Shown here piece by piece: positions 17,316 through 25,312 of a DNA stretch of 60,342 nucleotides; positions within the stretch are counted from its first letter, which is position 1; each line of letters opens with the position of its first letter. The stretch comes from Exilibacterium tricleocarpae (GTDB taxonomy: Bacteria; Pseudomonadota; Gammaproteobacteria; Pseudomonadales; Cellvibrionaceae). Below the pieces are notes generated by a model, which was not told the origin of the DNA, did no database searches, and saw only the letters and a program-made list of their open reading frames with translations. Where the stretch lies: NCBI RefSeq assembly GCF_007004655.1, contig NZ_ML660116.1:1-60342 (forward strand), written 5' to 3'. The translations under genes and the position numbers were made by a program.

Positions 17316-17894
17316 ATGAACAAACTCAATCGACAGACAATCGTTGCGGGGATAAAAACCTGGCGCCTGTGGATTATCGCCGGGGCATTGCTGGCAGTCG
17401 GCGGCTGTGCCTCGCAGTCCAACAGCGTTGCACTGTGCCAGATCAATCCCACCAATAACGTCGACCAAGCCTTTGCGCAAGTATCCGACAAGTTGACGTC
17501 GAACGCTTGTCACTACTACTTCGACGACTATGTGCAAACGCTGTTGACAGTGGCGAAAGGATCCCCCGGCGGCGACAACCGGGAGCGGTTTGCCAACCTG
17601 ATTCGCAGCAGTATCGATCGCGGCGTGATCTCGCAGCGCCAGGGCCAGGAAATCTTCGGCCAGTACTTCGACACGGAGTTCTACACCATCAAGGTCATGC
17701 AGCGTAACAATTGCGCCTCCATGCAAAACAAACCGGCGATCTACGCCAGCATGCGCCGCGAATTGACTATGAAGAAACAGGGACTGCTGGATATCGCCAA
17801 CGATCCGCAGGGCTTCAGGCGCGCCCAGAACCACTATGAAAATATGCAGCATGTGTTCGACGCTGTCGCCCTGGCCTGCGGCCGTGAAGTTTAA
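17316..17894 (+). CDS. Lipoprotein of unknown function in the envelope operon
   Basis: The 192-residue protein begins with a membrane-spanning signal (WLWIIAGALLAVGGC) and a lipobox AVGGC, so the mature form should carry lipid at that Cys. Serine residues after the Cys favour outer-membrane sorting. The mature part is helical, with several further Cys (VALCQIN, SNACHYY, NNCASM, ALACGRE) that may form two disulfides. GGGAGA lies about 8 bases upstream of the start. The gene is 13 bases after one secreted-protein gene and 14 before the channel gene. No family is recognised; a role as the outer-membrane part of the motor complex is inferred from position. Confidence 0.6.
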   Translation: MNKLNRQTIVAGIKTWRLWIIAGALLAVGGCASQSNSVALCQINPTNNVDQAFAQVSDKLTSNACHYYFDDYVQTLLTVAKGSPGGDNRERFANLIRSSIDRGVISQRQGQEIFGQYFDTEFYTIKVMQRNNCASMQNKPAIYASMRRELTMKKQGLLDIANDPQGFRRAQNHYENMQHVFDAVALACGREV

Positions 17895-17908
17895 CGGAGT
17901 TCGCGGTC

Positions 17909-18679
17909 ATGGCACGCCATAGCGTCACCTTCGCCAAAGGCGCTTTTTCCGGCGTCTTTACCGGCGCCGCGCTGTGCCTGGTATTACTGTACGCGCTCAA
18001 TGCCACCGGCGTGGTGATCCTGGCGGTGCCGGCGCTGCCCGGCGTCACCGAGCTGCTCAACGCCGTCTACGCCAACCTGCAGGAGTCGCTGCTGTTTTTT
18101 ATCGGCGTGCTGGTGTTGTATGTGGTGAAGCTGCGCGAGCTGCGCCGCCAACTCGCCGCGCCGCAACCGGACCTGCAACGGGTAATCAGCGCGGAAAACG
18201 CCACCGATCTCTGCGCCAACCTGTTTTTCGGCATCGGCGTGATCTGGACGGCGATCGGCATGCGCGGCGCACTGGTGGCGGCCCTGAGCCACCCGGTGGC
18301 CGCCGCCGCGGAGGGCGCCTTTGCCATCCTGCAACGCCTGGTGGACGGCGGTATTCTGCTGGCGTTGAGCACGACCATCTTCGGCGGGGTCGGCGGCTAC
18401 CTGATGCGGGCCTGGAAAACACTGTCCCTGGGCGGCGCCCTGCACGCATTCTATCTGCACGAGAACCGGCGCCAGGGCGAGGATATTCACGCTGCCCTGC
18501 TGAGAATTGAGCAACGGCTGGCGCAATATCAGGAACCGGAACCGGCGCCGCATTCGGCACTGCAGCCACACCCCCAACCACACACAGGACCCCACCCGCA
18601 GCCAAGCCCCGAATTCCATTCGCAACAACAGCCTGTAACCCGTACGGCAGCGACTTCTAAAACAGAGGACACCCGCTAA
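17909..18679 (+). CDS. MotA/TolQ/ExbB-like proton channel protein
   Basis: The 256-residue membrane protein has about four helices (near residues 14-41, 59-77, 101-126 and 147-168). The last two carry the family pattern: NLFFGIGVIWTAIGMRGAL matches the second TolQ helix, and VDGGILLALSTTIFGGVGGYL matches the third, with Thr155-Thr156 where TolQ/ExbB/MotA have their conserved Thr near the ion path. A cytoplasmic amphipathic segment follows, then a His/Pro/Gln-rich tail that looks disordered. CGGAG precedes the start. The next gene, one base downstream, encodes a TolR/ExbD-like partner, so together they should form a proton-driven motor in the inner membrane. It is divergent from true TolQ, ExbB and MotA; no tolA, tonB or flagellar gene is nearby. 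Confidence 0.7.
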   Translation: MARHSVTFAKGAFSGVFTGAALCLVLLYALNATGVVILAVPALPGVTELLNAVYANLQESLLFFIGVLVLYVVKLRELRRQLAAPQPDLQRVISAENATDLCANLFFGIGVIWTAIGMRGALVAALSHPVAAAAEGAFAILQRLVDGGILLALSTTIFGGVGGYLMRAWKTLSLGGALHAFYLHENRRQGEDIHAALLRIEQRLAQYQEPEPAPHSALQPHPQPHTGPHPQPSPEFHSQQQPVTRTAATSKTEDTR

Positions 18680-18680
18680 C

Positions 18681-19628
18681 ATGTCCGTATTTGGCCACTA
18701 TTTTCCCAATCGCCACAACGACAGCGCAGAGTTGGAAACGCTGCAAACCGACGTTATGCGCTTTCTGGCGATTATCGCCCTGTGTCTGGCCGCAATTTTC
18801 TCGCTGGTGCAGACAGTCTCCATAGCGCCGGTAAAGGATAAACTCCCGCTGGTAAACCGGGACACTCTCTCCCAACAGATCGACCAGTTGATCCAGCGCA
18901 AACTCGCCCTGGCCGAAGAACTGGCAGCCATGCAGGAACAACTGCGGAAGACTCGCGAGAGCACCGCGGAGGCGGCCAAAACACTGCAGACCGCCGGTGC
19001 CAGTGTCAACGACCTGCGCCGTCAGTTGCACGCCGTGCAGAGCGAGTTGGGCCGGTCCGGCAGACGCCTGGAAACGATGAAAAACGCCACCACCCAGCAA
19101 AAACAGACCCTGTCGGCACTGCGCCAGCAGGTGGTTACCGAAACCTTTCGCCTGGACCAGATAACAGCCAAGCTCCCGCGCTCCCGCCCGGCCAGTCCGC
19201 CGCAGCCACCCGCCGCCGCTACAGACAATGCCCGCAAGAGCACAACCAATACCAGCCGGGGGCTAACCCTGGGCTTCGCCTCGGTCGACGCACTGCGCCA
19301 GTTGATTCGCCGGGGCGACGTCGTTTTTTACGCCCGCGCCGGCAATGCCTTCTGGCGCCTGAACCGGGTTGTCCCTGCGGCCTACCGTAAATCCCCGCCG
19401 CCGCGGGCCTACTACGAAATGGTCGGCGTCACGATTCCGCCGGAGTTTGTCACAGCCTTTCACAAAGTCGTGGCCAGCGGCGCCAGCGGCAACCGCTGGG
19501 GCGTCACCCTGGCACCGGCGATCAAACGGCAGTTGGACAGCATTCTGGCGCAGGCCACGGACGGTGAGATTGTGATCCGGGCCGACGGCCAGGTGCAGGC
19601 GCCTCATTCATCGGGGGTTCAGTTTTGA
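18681..19628 (+). CDS. TolR/ExbD/MotB-like single-pass protein with long coiled coil
   Basis: The protein has 315 residues and one membrane helix near the N-terminus (about 25-45). Asp24 at the start of that helix, in TDVMRFLAII, lines up with the essential Asp of TolR and ExbD (their pattern is VDVMLVLL). Residues ~60-165 form a coiled coil (QIDQLIQRKLALAEELAAMQ and onward), followed by a Pro/Ser-rich linker and a folded C-terminal domain from about 195 (LGFASVDALRQLIRRGDVVFYAR). That domain is not an OmpA-type peptidoglycan-binding domain and I do not recognise it. The gene starts one base after the channel gene. The combination suggests a motor stator whose periplasmic arm reaches into the wall or to the secreted partners encoded upstream. 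Confidence 0.65.
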   Translation: MSVFGHYFPNRHNDSAELETLQTDVMRFLAIIALCLAAIFSLVQTVSIAPVKDKLPLVNRDTLSQQIDQLIQRKLALAEELAAMQEQLRKTRESTAEAAKTLQTAGASVNDLRRQLHAVQSELGRSGRRLETMKNATTQQKQTLSALRQQVVTETFRLDQITAKLPRSRPASPPQPPAAATDNARKSTTNTSRGLTLGFASVDALRQLIRRGDVVFYARAGNAFWRLNRVVPAAYRKSPPPRAYYEMVGVTIPPEFVTAFHKVVASGASGNRWGVTLAPAIKRQLDSILAQATDGEIVIRADGQVQAPHSSGVQF

Positions 19629-19699
19629 TGCCCTACTATCACAGACTGATTCCCCATCAAGCACTGGACAAACGCACGACAGATGAAAAGAGGTGCACG

Positions 19700-20140
19700 A
19701 TGAAATACTTCCATTGGTTTTCAAGGGCATGGTTTTCAAGGACGCGGTTTTCAAGGGCGCGGTTTTCAAAGACGTGGTTTTCAGGTCTGGCCCTGCTGAT
19801 CGTCGCCGGCGGCGCACTGGCGCAAAACGGCGACGATTTCCGCACCCAACCCGCAAGACACGGCGCAGGTGATACCTATGTGTACGCCGAGGTAGTCAAC
19901 GTGGAGCCGATTTATGCCCTGGCATCCCCACCCCCGGCAGCAGAGGGCATCTGGCTGGCCGGTACTTGCGGCACCATCGGCACCCGCTGCCGGCCCGAGC
20001 GCCACACCGACAGCGCAGTACCTTTGGAATATCGGGTAACTTACAGTTTTCGCGGTCGGGAGTTTCAGACCCGCCTCGACCACGACCCGGGCCAATGGAT
20101 ACGCATTACCTATTCACCCACTCGCTACTGGCGGATGTAG
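19700..20140 (+). CDS. Secreted protein resembling the C-terminal part of 17-kDa surface antigen-type proteins
   Basis: ATG 19700 is chosen because AGAGG lies about 6 bases upstream and a signal-peptide core follows (LALLIVAGGALAQ); an in-frame ATG at 19628 overlaps the previous gene by one base and gives a poorer N-terminus. The 146-residue protein has an unusual n-region made of five pentapeptide repeats (WFSRA, WFSRT, RFSRA, RFSKT, WFSGL) from tandem 15-base units at 19715-19789. The mature part has YAEVVNVEPI near its start and YRVTYSFRGREF...DHDPGQWIRITYSP at the end, which matches the segments flanking the glycine zipper in 17-kDa/2TM surface-antigen proteins. The glycine zipper itself is missing. 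It is the eighth gene of the operon. Confidence 0.6.
   Translation: MKYFHWFSRAWFSRTRFSRARFSKTWFSGLALLIVAGGALAQNGDDFRTQPARHGAGDTYVYAEVVNVEPIYALASPPPAAEGIWLAGTCGTIGTRCRPERHTDSAVPLEYRVTYSFRGREFQTRLDHDPGQWIRITYSPTRYWRM
19715..19789 (+). repeat. Five tandem 15-base units within a signal-peptide-coding region
   Basis: Units beginning TGGTTTTCAAGG or CGGTTTTCAAGG recur every 15 bases, in frame, with few changes. They encode repeated aromatic-basic pentapeptides at the N-terminus of the operon's eighth gene product. Copy number could vary between strains and would lengthen or shorten the n-region without a frameshift. Confidence 0.8.
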
Positions 20141-20184
20141 AGAACCGCACTCGCCGGCTAGCCGCAACAGTCCGAGGAGATCAG

Positions 20185-20505
20185 ATGACCGAGGCAATCG
20201 CTGCGGTACACAGAAAGCGCATCTTTGAAAACTTTTCCATCGACCTCTCTCGCCGGCGGGTATTTTGCGGTCACCGTGAGGTCGACCTTACCGCCTGTGA
20301 ATACAAGATACTCGAATACCTGACCGGGCATCCGGGCCAGGTGGTGTCCAAAGAAGAACTGATCGATTTTCTCTACAGCGACAAACCCGGTCGCCCGAGT
20401 AACCTGGTGGAGGTTTTTATCTGCCGCCTGCGGCGCAAGCTGGACCCGTCGGGTGAGCATAACCCGGTAGTGACGGTGCGCGGGCGCGGGTATCGTATTG
20501 GGTAA
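20185..20505 (+). CDS. OmpR/PhoB-type winged-helix DNA-binding protein without receiver domain
   Basis: The start at ATG 20185 is set by a strong GAGGAG 7 bases upstream. The 106-residue product is almost entirely a Trans_reg_C winged helix: FENFSIDLSRRRVFCGHREV, LTACEYKILEYLTGHPGQVVSKEELI, then LVEVFICRLRRKLD and the closing VRGRGYRIG. The phospho-acceptor receiver domain of ordinary response regulators is absent, and no sensor kinase gene is nearby. It lies 44 bases after the last envelope gene. It probably regulates this operon, but what signal it responds to is unknown; one idea is protein-protein contact in place of phosphorylation. Confidence 0.85.
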   Translation: MTEAIAAVHRKRIFENFSIDLSRRRVFCGHREVDLTACEYKILEYLTGHPGQVVSKEELIDFLYSDKPGRPSNLVEVFICRLRRKLDPSGEHNPVVTVRGRGYRIG

Positions 20506-20537
20506 CGTCAACAGGCCGGCGGTACTTGCTCGCTGAT

Positions 20538-21085
20538 CGACGGCTACCCGCAATGAGCAAGCCGGCAAACTGATTCTCGATGTCACCGGCGGCAAGCGGG
20601 CAGCGGCGCTCGATTTCGTGCGGCGGGTCATACTCGCCTATATCATCGGCAACGATGATCTACATTTGAAGAATCTCAGCGTCCAGCGCTTGCCCGGCAA
20701 CACCGGACGTTACTAAGATAAGCTGACGCCGAATTATGACTGTCTGTTTTGCGAAGCCCTCAAAACAGATACGGCCGGGGTGACAGGCATGGGATTGCTG
20801 GCCCTCGGCCTGCTCCATGACCCTGACGACGGCGGTGAATACTTTACTGAAGCCTTCAAGCACTACGGCTACTACACCGGCCAGGATTTTGTCGTGCTCG
20901 GCAGTCGGCTGGGTTTACCGGAGAAACCCATTCGGGCGTTTATCCGGAAACTGGCCATCGACCAAAAGAAAATAACCGATACCATCAATCACAGCTATAT
21001 GCCGGATGACATGAAGGGGCGGGCTATCCAGATGGTTAAAGATCGCATGCAGGCACTGCAGCTTTTGGGTCCGGAGGCCAGTTGA
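20538..21085 (+). pseudogene. Remnant of a HipA-like kinase toxin gene
   Basis: One frame reads through a HipA C-terminal sequence: KLILDVTGGKRAAALDFVRR, YIIGNDDLHLKNLSV (the catalytic and metal-binding region), then LTPNYDCLFCEAL and a helical tail. The frame is interrupted by a TAA at 20714-20716, just before LTPNYD, and is closed by TGA at the 5' side near 20535. About two thirds of the usual ~430 residues, including the N-terminal part, are absent, as is any HipB-type antitoxin gene. It may be decayed from an ancestral copy or be an insertion scar. The remaining 3' open frame has no plausible start of its own. Confidence 0.75.
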
Positions 21086-21157
21086 TCGACCCGACGGGGC
21101 AGTCTGGCGCCAAAGCGATTAAATGCCGTGCAAACCCGGATCACTCCAATACTGATG

Positions 21158-23032
21158 TTATTGCTGCTCGGCGCGAGCCTGCACGCTGGAGGCGCCACCA
21201 ATATGCGTCGCCAGAAAACGCTCCAGGGCGGTAAACACAATCAACTCATGGGCCTCGTTGGTGTGCCAGTGCTCACCGTCTTCCAGTTCTATGTACTCCA
21301 CCGGCTTTTTCAGTTTTTTGAGTCTTTTATACATTTTGCGCGAGTGAATAGCAGGCACCACCGTATCTTTTTCACCGGCAATCAACAACACCGGCGCTTT
21401 TATACGCTTTGCCAGATGATAGGGAGAGGCATCTTCCGAATCTTTGCGATCATTCACGATTGCTCGAGGGACTGAGGAAAACACCCGGTCCCGCCCGTCA
21501 TCGATCATACGCTTCAAGTTAAGTACGCCGTTAATACTGACCGCACAGCGATACAGGTTCGGCGTTTTCGCCACCCCCATGGCAGCGGCATAACCGCCGA
21601 AGCTGGCGCCGATAATACAAATGCGGTCGGGGTCGGCAACACCGCGATCAATCACCCACTTGACCCCATCGGTGATATCGTCCTGAATAGCATGACCCCA
21701 TTGGCCGTAGCCGGCTTCCTGGTGTTCGATACCAAATCCGGTAGAGCCCCTGAACTGGGGCTGTAACACCGCGTAACCACGATTAGCCAGAAACTGCACG
21801 TAGTTATCCCACCCCCATTCGTCGCGGCTCCAGGGACCACCATGGGGGTAGACCACCAGCGGCAGGTTTTGCTCTTCCCGACCGACAGGCAGCGTCAAGT
21901 AGGCGGGAATCTCCAGCCCGTCCCGCGCCGTGTAGGTGATGCGCGTCATCGGGGCAAATTGCATACCCACCAGCTCCGGACGCTCGGATGCAAGGAATTC
22001 CAGCGCGTTACGATTCAAATCAAGCCGGTAGTAATCCGGTGGAGTCACGTCGGAATAGGTGCGGACAATGTAGGTTTTTTTTGCCCGGTCATGTGAAACA
22101 ATGTCCACCTTCACGTCCGGCAAAGCATTTTTTAACAACTTCAGAACCTTTTTACGGCGGGTATCGACAAAAGGCCCCACCACCTCGCGCGCAGTCAGGT
22201 CGTAGCGGAAAATTTTCGCAACGGTGTTTTCATCCTTCGCCAGATTGACACTGCTTACCAAGAGAATATTGGGGTCCTGCTTATCAAAGCGGATGGGCAT
22301 CAAGCGGTCGTGATGATAATGATCGATTCTCTGCAAAACCTCCCACTGAGCCTCCTCGGTTTCGCGGTAGTAAACGGTCTCTCGCAGCCCTCTGTTGGTA
22401 GGGCGTTTAACACCGACCCGCACTACGCCCCGACTATCCACTATCCAGTTGTGGATTCCCTTTTTGTTTTTCACCACACGGCGGCTCTTGCCGGTATTTA
22501 CATTGACCAGGTCCACTTCCGGCGCCGCCCATAAGGTCGGTGAATTATCCAGTGCAGCCAGAATATGATCCGGGTCGTGCTCAAGCCAGTCCACGACAGT
22601 GGCGTGTTGGCGATAATACCCCCGTAAATTGGTGGTCATTGGCAACACTTTCATGGATTTGCCCTTGCGGCTCGCAGTGACCAGTCGGCTCAGACTCCAC
22701 AGCGAACCTCGTGATTTTACATTGGAGCGAATACTCACTATCAAGCGCTCATCATTGGCCCAGTCGTACCAACTGAAGAAAAATTCGCCGATGCTGAAAG
22801 GCACCGGGTCCTCTTTGGTTCGATCGGTTTCGGTATACAACTTTTGCACCACCATCAGGGGCCTGCCGTCCAGCGTCAGGGTGACGGCGATACGTTTGCC
22901 ATTTGGGGAGATCATCGGGTCTTTGAAACGAGGCAACTCGGCAAAGCGCTGCAGGGGAACCTCTTCCGCGCCCCTGGCGTTTGAGGCCAGCAGCAGGCTG
23001 AAGGCAATCAACAGTGTCCAGATAAGATTCAT
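21158..23032 (-). CDS. Exported S9-family (prolyl oligopeptidase-like) peptidase
   Basis: The 624-residue protein has a signal peptide (MNLIWTLLIAFSLLLASNARG). The N-terminal ~370 residues form the beta-propeller expected of the family, with FKDPMISPNGKRIAVT and similar blades. The C-terminal alpha/beta-hydrolase part has the nucleophile elbow GASFGGYA with Ser477, preceded by PLVVYPHGGPW and RGSTGFG; the Asp is expected in LLIAGEKDTVVP and the His in LEDGEHW. These enzymes cut short peptides from their N-termini or after proline in the periplasm. It lies convergent to the hipA remnant and downstream of the subtilase gene, separated from it by a terminator. It may process peptides released by that protease, but they are not obviously co-regulated. 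Confidence 0.9.
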   Translation of the reverse strand: MNLIWTLLIAFSLLLASNARGAEEVPLQRFAELPRFKDPMISPNGKRIAVTLTLDGRPLMVVQKLYTETDRTKEDPVPFSIGEFFFSWYDWANDERLIVSIRSNVKSRGSLWSLSRLVTASRKGKSMKVLPMTTNLRGYYRQHATVVDWLEHDPDHILAALDNSPTLWAAPEVDLVNVNTGKSRRVVKNKKGIHNWIVDSRGVVRVGVKRPTNRGLRETVYYRETEEAQWEVLQRIDHYHHDRLMPIRFDKQDPNILLVSSVNLAKDENTVAKIFRYDLTAREVVGPFVDTRRKKVLKLLKNALPDVKVDIVSHDRAKKTYIVRTYSDVTPPDYYRLDLNRNALEFLASERPELVGMQFAPMTRITYTARDGLEIPAYLTLPVGREEQNLPLVVYPHGGPWSRDEWGWDNYVQFLANRGYAVLQPQFRGSTGFGIEHQEAGYGQWGHAIQDDITDGVKWVIDRGVADPDRICIIGASFGGYAAAMGVAKTPNLYRCAVSINGVLNLKRMIDDGRDRVFSSVPRAIVNDRKDSEDASPYHLAKRIKAPVLLIAGEKDTVVPAIHSRKMYKRLKKLKKPVEYIELEDGEHWHTNEAHELIVFTALERFLATHIGGASSVQARAEQQ

Positions 23033-23197
23033 AGTAGCGCCACGTATCCAGGGTTATCGGCGGGATAGTAGACAAGTGGACGACCAACGGTGCAAGACCT
23101 CTTCCATTGCGTGCTACAGGGCCCCGTGGGATCGAAATGGTAACCCAAGTCGGTCAGTCAATACCACCACTGGCCAAACGGCAACGAATCAAAGCCG

Positions 23198-23233
23198 AAA
23201 AAAAAGCCCCCGCACCGAAATGCGAAGGCTTTT
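23198..23233 (-). terminator. Rho-independent terminator of the subtilase gene
   Basis: On the minus strand, AAAAGCC and CGCA pair with TGCG and GGCTTTT, joined by two G-U wobbles, forming a 13-bp stem with a six-base loop that ends in eight T. On the plus strand the wobbles become mismatches, so it fits the minus-strand transcript. It lies 25-60 bases past the subtilase stop. Confidence 0.8.
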
Positions 23234-23257
23234 ACTATCATCGCGACCGAGCCGCTG

Positions 23258-25312
23258 CTAGTTGGCTTCCAGACTGACCCCTGAGTAAGCCGCGTAACCG
23301 TACAAGCCGATATGCCAGGTACCGGCCTGGGGATTGGCAATACTGCAGGTTTCGTTATTGCCGTTTCGATAGGGGCGACAATTGTAAGCACTCAACGTCG
23401 GCGCTGCACCGGCGCGCACATACAGATCGGCATCGCCGCTACCACCGGCTATAGAGACCTCGAGTGCGGTACTGCCCGGGGCTACCTCGATGGTATAGCG
23501 GGTCCAGGAAAATCGCGCTCCGGACAGGTCGGTCTCACTGATACCGCCACCGCCGCCCTCGGTAAAACTGCCCACCAGGCTGACGCCGGAGAAGGTACTG
23601 TAAGCCCGCACCATGACGTAATAGGTCCCTGCCCGGGCCGATGAAATATCGCAGGTCTCGTTGTTGCCGCTGACAAAGGGACGGCAGTCATAGCTGCCGG
23701 TAGTGGGCGCCGAACCGAACTTCACATACAGGTCCGCATCACCGCTGCCGCCACTGAGTTGGAACGACAGATCGCCGGCACCGGCAGGCACCTCCAGGGT
23801 GAAAAACAGTTCAGTCCCGGTACTGCCGGACAACCCCGTCTCTACCACACCGTTTTCCAACACACCATCGGGCGTGCCACCGCCGCCGCCATTAGCTGCA
23901 TCGACTGCAGCCGCCGCGTCGACAATACCGGCACCGCACTGGCTGCAGGTAGCGGGAAAACTGCGCGCGCTGCTTTTGAGAATGGACTCGACGGCATCGG
24001 GCGTAATACCCGGCTGCACCGCATAGAGCAGCGCCGCGGCGCCCGCCACATGGGGAGTCGCCATACTGGTACCCTGGAAAAAGGCATAGCTTTCACTGCC
24101 GGGGCCGGTAGTGCCGCTGTTGAGCGTGGACAGCACACCGTTGGCAGCCGCGAATCTGGTGTCGCCACCGGGCGCGGCCACATCCACGACACTGCCGAAG
24201 TTCGAGTACCAGGCTTTGCCGCCACTGCGATCGACGGAGGCGACGGTGACCACGCCGGCGCAGTTGGCCGGGGTGGCATTGGCGGCGTTGGCATTGGAGT
24301 TGCCGGCCGCCACCACCACGGTCGCGCCGAGGCTGCGGGCGGTGTTGATAGCCGCCTGCTGGGTGGCGCCACAACTGCCGCCACCGCCGAGTGAGAGATT
24401 GAGCACCTGGGCCGGGTTGGCGTTGGCAGGCACACCACTCACACTGCCGCCGGCAGCCCAGATCATGGCATCGGAAATATCCGAGAGCAGGCCGCCACAG
24501 CGGCCCAGCGCGCGAATCGGCACCACCTTGGCTTTATAGGCGACACCGGCGATGCCGACACCGTTATTGGTGACTGCCGCGATGGTGCCGGCGACGTGGG
24601 TACCGTGCCAGCTGCTGTTGCGGGCGGGCTCACCGGCGCCGCAGGCGCCCGCCGGCTCCCAATCGCCGGGATCACGAGCGTCGGCATCGCGCCCGCCGCC
24701 GTCCTGGGCCACGGTAGTGTCGGAAATCATATCGTAGCCGGGCAGTAGATTGGCATTTAAATCCGAATGCGGGCGATAGCCGGTGTCGATAACCGCCACC
24801 ACCACACCCTCACCCTGGGTCACGTCCCAGGCGGCGGGCAGATTGAGACCGCCGGCGTTTTCAAAGTAATGCCACTGCTCGCTGTAGCGCGGGTCCGAGG
24901 GAATCGCCATGGGCCTGAGCATAATATCCCGCTCGGCATATTCCACATTGGGGTCGGCCATCAACTTGGCGATAACATCATCCACTTCTGCACCGGTCAA
25001 CTGCCGTTTGAGTTTGACCAGATGCGCACCCGTGGCCAGTTTACGCATATGTTTGAGGCCGGCACCGGCCAACTGTTCGGCGCGATCGAGCGACGCCTGC
25101 GACAGCGTTGCGGACAAACTTTCCGGCGCGGTATTTTTATACTTGACGATAATGCGATCGGTAATCGCGGCTGCGGCCGCCGGTACCGGACTGGCGGCGG
25201 CGGTCGAATCCAGTTGTACGGCCTGCACCGACACTGACGTTGCCGACAATGCGACAGCGCCGCCGAGCACTAGCTTTTTTAATAAACCCACAGGCAGGGA
25301 GTTGTTTTTCAT
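23258..25312 (-). CDS. Secreted subtilisin-like serine protease with two C-terminal PPC domains
   Basis: The 684-residue preproprotein has a signal peptide (MKNNSLPVGLLKKLVLGGAVALSATS...), an inhibitor-I9-type propeptide (about 51-130, RIIVKYKN to YAERDI) and a peptidase S8 domain. The triad is Asp176 in AVIDTGYRPH, His236 in WHGTHVAGT and Ser416 in GTSMATPHVAG; Asn337 in AAGNSN supplies the oxyanion hole. A glycine linker follows, then two PPC domains, each ending in the pattern YNCRP or YDCRP...CDIS/CSIA, which are usually trimmed off after secretion. GGAG lies 9 bases before the ATG. The gene stands alone with its own terminator and an AT-rich upstream region. It is expected to digest extracellular proteins. 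Confidence 0.95.
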   Translation of the reverse strand: MKNNSLPVGLLKKLVLGGAVALSATSVSVQAVQLDSTAAASPVPAAAAAITDRIIVKYKNTAPESLSATLSQASLDRAEQLAGAGLKHMRKLATGAHLVKLKRQLTGAEVDDVIAKLMADPNVEYAERDIMLRPMAIPSDPRYSEQWHYFENAGGLNLPAAWDVTQGEGVVVAVIDTGYRPHSDLNANLLPGYDMISDTTVAQDGGGRDADARDPGDWEPAGACGAGEPARNSSWHGTHVAGTIAAVTNNGVGIAGVAYKAKVVPIRALGRCGGLLSDISDAMIWAAGGSVSGVPANANPAQVLNLSLGGGGSCGATQQAAINTARSLGATVVVAAGNSNANAANATPANCAGVVTVASVDRSGGKAWYSNFGSVVDVAAPGGDTRFAAANGVLSTLNSGTTGPGSESYAFFQGTSMATPHVAGAAALLYAVQPGITPDAVESILKSSARSFPATCSQCGAGIVDAAAAVDAANGGGGGTPDGVLENGVVETGLSGSTGTELFFTLEVPAGAGDLSFQLSGGSGDADLYVKFGSAPTTGSYDCRPFVSGNNETCDISSARAGTYYVMVRAYSTFSGVSLVGSFTEGGGGGISETDLSGARFSWTRYTIEVAPGSTALEVSIAGGSGDADLYVRAGAAPTLSAYNCRPYRNGNNETCSIANPQAGTWHIGLYGYAAYSGVSLEAN

